Notes under the pieces: model-generated
The model's input: the letters and a program-made list of their open reading frames with translations, nothing else
Told to the model about the DNA's origin: nothing
Databases searched by the model: none
Program-made: the position numbers and the translations under genes
Assembly (NCBI GenBank): GCA_027064845.1
Contig: JAMOPC010000466.1
Span: forward strand, 1-6,763
Reading direction: 5' to 3'
Source of the DNA: Desulfurococcales archaeon
Lineage (GTDB): Archaea > Thermoproteota > Thermoprotei_A > Sulfolobales > Desulfurococcaceae
DNA: 6,763 nucleotides
Shown: piece by piece, positions 1 through 4,883 of the stretch
Position numbering within the stretch: the stretch's first letter is position 1
Layout: each line of letters starts with the position of its first letter

Positions 1-284
1 GGAATTAATCGGTAATCAGCAATAGCTATTATATCGGCTTCTTTGCCTAAATCAGTTACTTTTCTTATTGCTTGTACACTTCCACTTGTTTCTAAATGTA
101 CTTTGATACTATACTTTTCCTCGTATACCTTTGATAACTGATCTAGTGGTATCTTTAGAGAGCCTGCTGAGAATATTATTATTGTCTTTTCGCTCTCCTT
201 GTGGTACGTATTATAGACCCAGACGCTTGTTACTAATGCTATGATCAAGACAATAATTATTGTTGCCAACATGTATTTGTTCAA
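1..284 (-). CDS. wtpA: Tungstate/molybdate ABC transporter substrate-binding protein, WtpA type (partial, 3' end outside window)
   Basis: This is the first 94 codons of an extracellular binding protein that captures tungstate or molybdate for an ABC importer. Tungsten feeds aldehyde:ferredoxin oxidoreductase-type enzymes in hyperthermophiles. The start is a TTG at 284-282, placed by an AGGTGA ribosome-binding site (complement of 291-296) six bases upstream; an in-frame ATG at 272-270 is a weaker alternative. Residues about 4-22 form a hydrophobic segment (LATIIIVLIIALV), a signal anchor or signal peptide, with no lipobox cysteine visible. The mature part opens with FSAGSLKIPLDQL and continues with HLETSGSVQAIRKVTDLGK and ADIIAIADYRLIP. 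These match the N-terminal blocks I know from WtpA/ModA-like proteins: oxyanion-contacting FSAGSL, GSV..IRKVTDLGK and ADYxLIP. The gene runs off the left edge, so the permease and ATPase neighbours cannot be seen. The family assignment is firm; the choice of tungstate over molybdate is inference. Confidence 0.85.
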   Translation of the reverse strand, partial: MNKYMLATIIIVLIIALVTSVWVYNTYHKESEKTIIIFSAGSLKIPLDQLSKVYEEKYSIKVHLETSGSVQAIRKVTDLGKEADIIAIADYRLI

Positions 285-290
285 GCATAT

Positions 291-296
291 TCACCT
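291..296 (-). promoter_or_regulatory. Ribosome-binding site fixing the TTG start of wtpA
   Basis: On the minus strand AGGTGA lies six bases before the TTG at 284-282. It matches the archaeal anti-Shine-Dalgarno core (GGTGA) and favours TTG over the downstream ATG. A possible TATA box for this gene (TATTTTTA, complement of about 322-329) lies about 40 bases upstream of the start. Confidence 0.6.
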
Positions 297-423
297 GGTA
301 TCTAATAAAAGAAACTTGTTGTAAAAATACTTTACTTTTCCAAGAAATTTCTTTAACAAATGAATCTATGATGAGAATAAATCTTATTAGCTACTTACAT
401 ATTGAATTCAATAACAGGTATTT

Positions 424-533
<110 letters not shown>

Positions 534-684
534 CTCTTCTATTTGCATCCAAATGAATATACTGATTTTATAAATTCTTTATGATGTCTAGAAATATGAT
601 TAACCTTTCTATAATAATAGTATCTGTTTGGTAGATTATTTAATTGTATAATATCAAATACTTATAAGTCCCATATAGTATTAA

Positions 685-694
685 TTATAATATA
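685..694 (+). promoter_or_regulatory. Probable TATA box of the CBS-RAM gene
   Basis: TTATAATATA lies about 25 bases before a purine-rich stretch near 712-717, which would give a leader of roughly 18 nt carrying the ribosome-binding site GGGTGAG (721-727). An alternative TATA-like CTTATAAG is at 661-668. Motif-based only. Confidence 0.45.
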
Positions 695-732
695 GGATAA
701 GAGGTTTATCCAGGGGTGTGGGGTGAGATAAG

Positions 733-1755
733 ATGATCCCCATGCCTCTGGTTAAAGATGTTATGTGGACAAAACTTCCTATAGTAAGTGGTGATCAATC
801 CTTAGCAACTGCTGCTAAAGTAATGCTTGATACCAGGTCTCTTGGCGTAGTAGTCACTGATGCTTATAGAAGACCTATGATGGTGTTATCTTATAGAAGA
901 CTAGTAAAAGTATTAGCTCAAGGAGCAAACATTAAAGATCAAGTAGCTAAACATGCTGTATATACACCTATAACAATTAGAGAAACCGATAACTTAGTTG
1001 AAGCACTTGAATTAATGAAAAAGAACAATGTAAGGTTTTTGCCTGTTGTAAACGATCAGGGTGTGATTGTAGGTGTTCTTGAGCCCAGACATATAGCTGT
1101 AAAGATCTGGGAGCTACTACCATATGGTGGACTCAAGATAGAAGGAGCACTTAGGAAAATAGTTGTATTAAGTGGTGATTTAACTCTAAGAATAGCTGCT
1201 AAGGCTATGGATGAGAACGCTGTTCCAGAAGTATTCGTCAAAACACCTAGTGGAGAACTAAGAGTTTTAAGAGAATGGGACTTCTTAGAAGCAGTAGCAT
1301 CAGGAGCACTCGATGAAGGAAAAGTAGCTGATTATGCTAGAGGAGTATTGATAAAGGTTCCATCTGGATATGATGCTAAGGCAGCTGTGGAATTAATGAA
1401 TGAAAACAATGTATTAAGACTACTAATAACTGAGGATGGAAAAGAAAGAATAGTCACGATGTCAGACTTAGCGTTTGAGGCCTTGAAACTAATAAATGAA
1501 TTAACTGTTAAAACAACTGGATTCGTACTAGCAAAAGTACAGCCTGGTAGAGAAGGAGAATTAACAGCAGATCTAACACTTATCCCAGAAGTCAAAGAAG
1601 TATTCACAATTGCTGGAAACTATGATTTATTAATTCGTGTCGAGTCAGACTCTGTCAGAGCTGTTTACAAAGTAGTAACTGAGAAAATAAGAAGTGATCC
1701 AAGAATCCAGGATACAATAACATACATTGGTGTAGAGATAGCTGAGAAAAAATAA
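733..1755 (+). CDS. Four-CBS-domain protein with C-terminal Lrp/AsnC-type (RAM) ligand-binding domain
   Basis: The 340-residue protein appears to be a cytosolic ligand sensor with no catalytic or DNA-binding domain. Two tandem CBS pairs can be seen (about residues 8-60, 70-127, 135-190 and 195-250). Typical CBS features include VKDVM near the N terminus, TIRETDNLVEALELMKKNN, RFLPVVNDQGVIVGVLEPRHI and KAAVELMNENNVLRLLIT. CBS pairs commonly bind adenosyl nucleotides such as AMP, ATP or SAM. Residues about 262-338 match the Lrp/AsnC effector domain: FVLAKVQPGREGEL, then IPEVKEVFTIAGNYDLLIRVES, then a TITYIGVEI-like end. In Lrp proteins this fold binds amino acids at an oligomer interface. The usual N-terminal helix-turn-helix is absent. 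The ATG at 733 follows GGGTGAG by five bases, while Met4 at 742 is too far away. The gene is monocistronic as far as can be seen. The regulated partner is unknown. Confidence 0.85.
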   Translation: MIPMPLVKDVMWTKLPIVSGDQSLATAAKVMLDTRSLGVVVTDAYRRPMMVLSYRRLVKVLAQGANIKDQVAKHAVYTPITIRETDNLVEALELMKKNNVRFLPVVNDQGVIVGVLEPRHIAVKIWELLPYGGLKIEGALRKIVVLSGDLTLRIAAKAMDENAVPEVFVKTPSGELRVLREWDFLEAVASGALDEGKVADYARGVLIKVPSGYDAKAAVELMNENNVLRLLITEDGKERIVTMSDLAFEALKLINELTVKTTGFVLAKVQPGREGELTADLTLIPEVKEVFTIAGNYDLLIRVESDSVRAVYKVVTEKIRSDPRIQDTITYIGVEIAEKK

Positions 1756-1784
1756 ATTCCATTATCAACAATATTTCATTATGA

Positions 1785-1850
1785 CCCCGCCCCCCGGTAA
1801 CGCAGCCGCAAAGGCTAGGAATGAACCGGGGATTCCCGGCCTTCAACACA
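1785..1850 (+). ncRNA. GC-rich structured RNA element of unknown family (candidate)
   Basis: This GC-rich island sits in A/T-rich spacer just after the CBS gene. CCCCGGT (1792-1798) pairs perfectly with ACCGGGG (1825-1831). Inside, AGCC (1804-1807) pairs with GGCT (1813-1816) around GCAAA, leaving an internal loop of AACGC opposite AGGAATGA. A competing hairpin, CCGGG (1826-1830) with CCCGG (1835-1839) around GATT, shares the 3' strand. The purine-rich loops suggest that the plus strand is the RNA. T tracts follow at 1869-1873 and 1883-1888. The stem-pocket-stem shape with ACA at 1846-1848 recalls an H/ACA guide, but ACA is not next to the lower stem and no clear kink-turn is present. It could instead be a 3' UTR element or processing signal of the CBS transcript. 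The ends are approximate. Confidence 0.45.
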
Positions 1851-1868
1851 TACTTATTAGATAGGCTG

Positions 1869-1873
1869 TTTTT
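1869..1873 (+). terminator. T tract, possible terminator for the CBS transcript or GC-rich RNA
   Basis: TTTTT lies about 30 bases after the GC-rich hairpins, with a second run of six T at 1883-1888 that overlaps the next TATA box. Archaeal RNA polymerase commonly terminates at T tracts. Motif-based only. Confidence 0.4.
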
Positions 1874-1883
1874 AGTACATCAT

Positions 1884-1892
1884 TTTTTATAA
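1884..1892 (+). promoter_or_regulatory. Probable TATA box of the C/D box sRNA
   Basis: TTTTTATAA is a good archaeal TATA box. A start about 25 bases downstream (near 1913-1915) would place the RNA 5' end a few bases before the C box at 1920, as expected for an independently transcribed C/D sRNA. Confidence 0.5.
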
Positions 1893-1913
1893 GGTATCAT
1901 ACGACTAGTTCAC

Positions 1914-1980
1914 TAATGGATGATGAATCCTCCTCTCACATAGACCGTGAGGGAGGAAGAACTTCACGGTAGCTGATTAA
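1914..1980 (+). ncRNA. Candidate C/D box 2'-O-methylation guide sRNA (core 1920-1976)
   Basis: A perfect C box ATGATGA (1920-1926) and a perfect D box CTGA (1973-1976) are 46 nt apart, giving a 57-nt core of normal archaeal size. A 5/7 C' box, AGGAAGA (1954-1960), is followed by exactly 12 nt of guide before D. D' is degenerate (CATA at 1939-1942). The guide ACTTCACGGTAG can form ten pairs, one of them G-U, with UACCGUGAGG, a motif I remember from domain I of 23S rRNA. By the D+5 rule the second C of UACC would be methylated. A TATA box at 1884-1892 and a T-rich run at 1988-1996 bracket it. Against the classic model, a stable hairpin (1928-1939 with 1947-1957) occupies the D'/C' part. That would leave C, D and the D guide free, so this may be a one-guide C/D RNA or another kind of structured RNA. 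The ends are estimates. Confidence 0.5.
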
Positions 1981-1987
1981 ATTAATA

Positions 1988-1996
1988 TTCTTTTCT
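1988..1996 (+). terminator. T-rich run after the C/D sRNA candidate
   Basis: TTCTTTTCT begins 12 bases after the D box, a plausible termination site for a short sRNA. Motif-based only. Confidence 0.35.
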
Positions 1997-2028
1997 CACG
2001 CTAGTCAATGTTTATGTAGAACTTAATA

Positions 2029-2038
2029 TTTTATATAG
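2029..2038 (+). promoter_or_regulatory. Probable TATA box of the NusA-like gene
   Basis: TTTTATATAG gives a predicted start near 2060 and a leader of about 40 nt with ribosome-binding site GGTGATGG (2087-2094). It lies after the sRNA candidate, so the gene probably has its own transcript. Confidence 0.45.
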
Positions 2039-2101
2039 GTGTTTCGTATAGTATCATAAGTATTAGATTGCAAGAACACGTATTGTGGTGATGGACTAGA
2101 A

Positions 2102-2599
2102 TTGAAGTATCCTCTCGACAAGATATGTGTTAAGAGCGGGATACTGTGCCCAACATGTCAACGAAAAGTCGACACAGGTATCGTGGATAAGAACGAGATC
2201 CCTGTTATGAAAGCATTAATGGAGCTAGAGGATAGGCTTAAAGAGCTTAGGAGAGGAGAATATATTAAATCATATGATCTAAACGGTCTAGTGATAGTGT
2301 TAATACGTGATCATTGGGAAAAAGAAGAACTAGAGAAAATAAGTAAAGAATTATCCAATATTTTAAGGAGGAGAACAAAAGTTGTAGTATACACTAATGA
2401 CAGGAAATATCTTGTTGAACAGATTCTTTATCCAGCAACATTATTGGGTATGAATACGTTGTGGCTGCCAGATGGAACCGAGCAAATAATTGTTCGTATT
2501 TCTAGGCGTGATCAAAGGTTTATAGGAGGAAGAAAGAGTCTTCTCGAGAAACTTCTTGCAGACCTTTTGAAGAAGAATGTTAGGATAAGGTTTGAGTGA
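2102..2599 (+). CDS. NusA-like (KH-type) transcription elongation factor, putative
   Basis: The 165-residue protein resembles short crenarchaeal proteins annotated as NusA-like transcription elongation factors, thought to act at RNA polymerase through an RNA-binding fold. Residues 1-20 hold a cysteine cluster (C9, C16, C19 in ICVKSGILCPTC), then a helical region of about residues 33-52 (ALMELEDRLKELRRG). A KH-like alpha/beta part follows (about 62-140), with VEQILYPATLLGMNTLWLPDGTEQIIVRI as its most distinctive block. The C terminus (KNVRIRFE) is typical of this group as I remember it. The start is TTG at 2102, chosen because GGTGATGG (2087-2094) lies seven bases upstream and no in-frame ATG fits. 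It converges on truD, and the two coding ends overlap by 20 nt. A metal site at the cysteines is possible, but a fourth ligand is not obvious. The family is likely; the biochemical role is inference. Confidence 0.7.
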   Translation: MKYPLDKICVKSGILCPTCQRKVDTGIVDKNEIPVMKALMELEDRLKELRRGEYIKSYDLNGLVIVLIRDHWEKEELEKISKELSNILRRRTKVVVYTNDRKYLVEQILYPATLLGMNTLWLPDGTEQIIVRISRRDQRFIGGRKSLLEKLLADLLKKNVRIRFE

Positions 2600-3686
2600 A
2601 TAACAGGTTTTCCTTGAATAATTCTCTCATAATAATTGTTGCATAATACCCTTTTTCAAGTATGAAGCTAATGTATAGTCTATTGTTCTCGATCTTAATA
2701 CTTGGGTTTATTGGTTTAAACAATCCCTCTCTATACCAGCATTTAGTATATTTTATTAATTCATCATATGTGATATTCTCTTTGACTAAAAGATCTTTAT
2801 AGTATTTTTCGGAATTAATGCATCCTGGCATAGGGTATCGAGTCGTTAATTTATTCCAGCCATAGAAATCAATTACTTTATTAAGTAAGAGATTATAGAG
2901 ATATGAAGAATAAGCATCTATATAGAGATTATTGAGCATATTTGATAGAGTCTTGAGTGCTTTTTCAGGATTTTTGTTGTGTGAAAATATCTTTTCGTAA
3001 TAGAGTTTATCATATATTCCTAGCCTCCTATTGATTATGGATTGTATTGATTCAAGTGGATAAATTGATCTTAGTAATTCTTTTGCAAATAAGTCGGTTC
3101 TTCTGAGAATAATGTATTTTCCAAGAATATGTGTGTTAGGTCTCTTAATACCGAATCTCTGGTAACCATAATAGGATGGCAGTCCTTTTTCAGTTATGGC
3201 AGTCATTATTTGTTTTGCTCTGTTATATTCTCTTGGCTCATTTATGATTAATGCGAATTTGTTTCCAGTTAAGTGTTTCTTCCTAGGCTTTATACGCGTA
3301 TACCCGATTGGTTCGACAATGATATTTTTATCGTTAATGCTAAGATCACCGATGTTGTTTACTAGATATTTATTTATAAATGCGTATTGAATAGCTGTTG
3401 AGTCTCGATCCTTTAGTCCTAGTATATGTATGTTTTTCTCCGGTATACTTATTTTAGAAGAGATTATTCTTAATGCTTGGAATGTATCAATGTTTCTCTT
3501 AGTAATTCTTAGCACGATATAATTTCCATCCTCAGTACTAAACCCCAAGTTGTCCCAATCAATGAGTTCTTCAACTATGAAGTTTTTGCTTGAAACAATA
3601 TAAGTGCATTTAAGCTTTTTCATTGTCAAATAGTATTTTAGTCCACATATATAGTCTAGTGGATGAATATAATGTTCTGGATTCAT
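2580..3686 (-). CDS. truD: tRNA pseudouridine(13) synthase TruD/Pus7
   Basis: TruD-family enzymes isomerise uridine 13 in tRNA; archaeal/eukaryal Pus7 relatives can also modify position 35 of pre-tRNA-Tyr. The 368-residue protein carries KNFIVEE (residues 34-40), the catalytic motif GLKDRDS (90-96, Asp93 as nucleophile), HLTGNKFALII (138-148), and the family signature GLPSYYGYQRFG followed by RPNTHILGK (168-190). The TRUD insertion domain follows, and the end LEKGYYATIIMRELFKEN is the usual C-terminal motif. The protein is thus complete, though slightly shorter than many archaeal members. The start ATG at 3686 overlaps the stop of pth2 by 4 nt (ATGA), implying translational coupling; GGAGGG sits upstream inside pth2. 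A downstream Met22 is less likely because HPLDYICGLKYYLT looks like the family N terminus. The 3' end overlaps the convergent NusA-like gene by 20 nt. Confidence 0.93.
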   Translation of the reverse strand: MNPEHYIHPLDYICGLKYYLTMKKLKCTYIVSSKNFIVEELIDWDNLGFSTEDGNYIVLRITKRNIDTFQALRIISSKISIPEKNIHILGLKDRDSTAIQYAFINKYLVNNIGDLSINDKNIIVEPIGYTRIKPRKKHLTGNKFALIINEPREYNRAKQIMTAITEKGLPSYYGYQRFGIKRPNTHILGKYIILRRTDLFAKELLRSIYPLESIQSIINRRLGIYDKLYYEKIFSHNKNPEKALKTLSNMLNNLYIDAYSSYLYNLLLNKVIDFYGWNKLTTRYPMPGCINSEKYYKDLLVKENITYDELIKYTKCWYREGLFKPINPSIKIENNRLYISFILEKGYYATIIMRELFKENLLFTQTLS

Positions 3687-4048
3687 AATAGTTTTAACCC
3701 TCCAGTTATAGGGTCTATTTTATTCGATGGAGCTGGACCTATTCCAACCGCTGTTAATGTTCCAGGAGGAAGTTCTGTTAAGCCAGCATCCCTTACTATT
3801 GATACTGGTAATCCATGTTTCTTAGCCGTTTCAGCATACTTGAGTAATTCTCCTTCTGAACTGCCTTTAACCACTACTTTTTTCTGACCAGTAACCCACC
3901 ATTGTTCGAACCATTCTCTTTTCTTCTTATATGCTTCAAAAGCAGCTATTACTGCTGCATGAGCTACTTGTACAGCTAACTTACCCTTACTCATCCTAAT
4001 ATCAGTCCTAACAATTATTACTTGTTTATAATCAGTCAAAGTATTCAA
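3683..4048 (-). CDS. pth2: Peptidyl-tRNA hydrolase, archaeal/eukaryal type (Pth2)
   Basis: Pth2 cleaves the ester bond of peptidyl-tRNAs released prematurely from ribosomes and so recycles tRNA. The length (118-121 residues) is normal. Diagnostic blocks are VIIVRTDIRMSKGKLAVQVAHAA (residues 10-32, with conserved K21 and H30), VVVKGSSEGELL (58-69), VRDAGLTELPPGT (85-97, with the conserved active-site region Asp87 to Thr97) and the C-terminal IGPAPSNKIDPITGGLKLL. The start is uncertain. TTG at 4048 has the weak AGGGT directly adjacent, while TTG at 4039 lies five to seven bases after AGGGTTGA and gives 118 residues, which may be the better choice. It is the first gene of a two-gene operon with truD (4-nt overlap), a sensible tRNA-related pairing. 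Transcription probably starts from the TATA-like TTTAAAAATAT (complement of 4079-4089), in a 97-nt region shared with the divergent zinc-ribbon gene. Confidence 0.94.
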   Translation of the reverse strand: MNTLTDYKQVIIVRTDIRMSKGKLAVQVAHAAVIAAFEAYKKKREWFEQWWVTGQKKVVVKGSSEGELLKYAETAKKHGLPVSIVRDAGLTELPPGTLTAVGIGPAPSNKIDPITGGLKLL

Positions 4049-4078
4049 CCCTATTATTTGCTATTACTTTATGTAGGA

Positions 4079-4100
4079 ATATTTTTAAACTGTTTTAAAC
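4079..4100. promoter_or_regulatory. Divergent promoter region between pth2-truD and the zinc-ribbon/aEF1-beta operon
   Basis: Two TATA-like motifs sit in this short A/T-rich block. TTTAAAAATAT on the minus strand (4079-4089) would place the pth2 start near 4060. TTTTAAAC on the plus strand (4093-4100) would place the zinc-ribbon transcript start near 4121. Two translation-related operons thus appear to leave from overlapping promoters. Motif-based, not proven. Confidence 0.45.
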
Positions 4101-4135
4101 GTTGTATGGTATAGCTAAAAGGCTATGGAATTAAT

Positions 4136-4140
4136 GGTGA
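4136..4140 (+). promoter_or_regulatory. Ribosome-binding site fixing the zinc-ribbon start at 4146
   Basis: GGTGA lies five bases before ATG 4146. It is inside the reading frame of the longer alternative (ATG 4125), so it favours the shorter protein, which also fits the size of this small family. Confidence 0.65.
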
Positions 4141-4145
4141 CATAT

Positions 4146-4361
4146 ATGGCGTCTAAGTACGGGTTAAAAACAAATATATCAATGTTGGAAACAGCTACTC
4201 CACCCGTATGTAGCAGCTGTCATAGAGTAATGGCGCCACATGAGCACGGTACCGAGTTCTTATGCCCTAACTGTGGACAAGTAATAATTAGAAGATGTAA
4301 GAAGTGCAGAAAATTATCTGTTCCATATGTTTGTCCTAATTGTGGATTCCGTGGTCCATGA
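4146..4361 (+). CDS. Small archaeal zinc-ribbon protein, probably RNA-binding and translation-linked
   Basis: The 71-residue protein carries four CxxC knuckles, enough for two zinc sites: CSSC (22-25), CPNC (40-43), CKKC (51-54) and CPNC (63-66). It ends in CPNCGFRGP, the hallmark of a conserved archaeal family annotated as zinc-ribbon RNA-binding protein involved in translation. The layout CxxC, then FLCPNCG, then RRCKKCRKL, then YVCPNCGF matches that family closely. The ATG at 4146 is preferred because of GGTGA at 4136-4140; ATG 4125 would add seven residues and lie almost at the predicted transcript start. Its stop overlaps the ribosome-binding site of aEF1-beta and the start codons are only 12 bases apart from the stop, so the two genes are cotranscribed. 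This pairing with aEF1-beta is recurrent in archaea as I remember it. The molecular role is not settled. Confidence 0.88.
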   Translation: MASKYGLKTNISMLETATPPVCSSCHRVMAPHEHGTEFLCPNCGQVIIRRCKKCRKLSVPYVCPNCGFRGP

Positions 4362-4365
4362 GGTG
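4361..4365 (+). promoter_or_regulatory. Ribosome-binding site fixing the aEF1-beta start at 4373
   Basis: AGGTG begins at the last base of the zinc-ribbon stop codon and lies seven bases before ATG 4373. In-frame upstream ATGs at 4340 and 4358 lack a comparable site, and the residues they would add (MRCIC and more) are foreign to the family. Confidence 0.65.
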
Positions 4366-4372
4366 TATATGT

Positions 4373-4645
4373 ATGGCTAAGGTTCTCGTATTACTAAAAG
4401 TCTTACCAGAAGATATCAATATCGACCTAGAAGAATTAAAGGAAAAGATCAGACAAGCTTTGCCAAAAGGATACGAGATCAAGGGATATGATGTAGAACC
4501 AATAGCTTTTGGGCTCAAAGCACTAAGACTATACATATTCATGCCCGAGGAAACAGAAGGTGGTACAGAACCCTTAGAAAACGCGGTCATGAAGGTTGAG
4601 GGAGTTAGTCAAGTAGAAGTTGAAGCTGTTCACAGGATTTCTTAA
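4373..4645 (+). CDS. ef1b: Translation elongation factor aEF1-beta (nucleotide exchange subunit)
   Basis: aEF1-beta promotes GDP/GTP exchange on aEF1-alpha, the factor that brings aminoacyl-tRNA to the ribosome. The 90-residue length is standard for archaea, which have only the catalytic domain. The fold is the expected alpha/beta sandwich: MAKVLVLLKVLPEDINIDLEEL (strand then helix), GYEIKGYDVEPIAFGLKALRLYI with the conserved IAFGLKAL segment, and the closing ENAVMKVEGVSQVEVEAVHR. The start at 4373 rather than 4340 or 4358 rests on AGGTG (4361-4365) and on the family N terminus. It is the second gene of an operon with the zinc-ribbon gene upstream. A T tract (4652-4659) shortly after the stop is a likely terminator. 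Confidence 0.95.
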   Translation: MAKVLVLLKVLPEDINIDLEELKEKIRQALPKGYEIKGYDVEPIAFGLKALRLYIFMPEETEGGTEPLENAVMKVEGVSQVEVEAVHRIS

Positions 4646-4651
4646 CATTAG

Positions 4652-4659
4652 TTTTTCTT
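4652..4659 (+). terminator. T-rich terminator after aEF1-beta
   Basis: TTTTTCTT begins seven bases after the stop codon, a typical position for an archaeal T-tract terminator. Motif-based only. Confidence 0.45.
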
Positions 4660-4883
4660 AAGATCCCATTATTGGAAACAAGAATGTTTTCCTAGTTCTC
4701 GCAAGTATTTCTTAATCTAGTAAATATGATTAAATAGTATTACCCTAAATACAATGAGCTATACGTATATTTGGTTTAATGAAACAGTTTTTATTTACCC
4801 ATATTATTTAAGGGGATAGGGAATTTTAGATGTTCTGAACTTTAGGTTCATGTATTGTTTTATCTTTAGACGTTATGCTTATA
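4660..4883. other. A/T-rich intergenic region without a recognisable gene
   Basis: No reading frame of substance or strong RNA structure is seen. A small perfect hairpin, TGAAC (4836-4840) with GTTCA (4846-4850) around TTTAG, is the only structure noticed. The right end holds two TATA-like motifs, TTTTATCTTTA (about 4858-4868) and GCTTATAG (4877-4884), that could drive the GC-rich RNA downstream. Confidence 0.5.

Noticed and set aside
1056..1849. Three open frames on the minus strand under and after the CBS-RAM gene
   Set aside because: They are antisense shadows of a well-supported coding frame or of the GC-rich element, with low-complexity Ser/Thr/Leu composition typical of reverse frames.
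1785..1980. Fluoride, c-di-GMP or other known riboswitch upstream of the NusA-like gene
   Set aside because: The known conserved cores are not present, and a separate TATA box lies between these elements and the gene.
3663..3887. Plus-strand frame opposite pth2
   Set aside because: It is antisense to the conserved C-terminal half of Pth2 and matches no known family.
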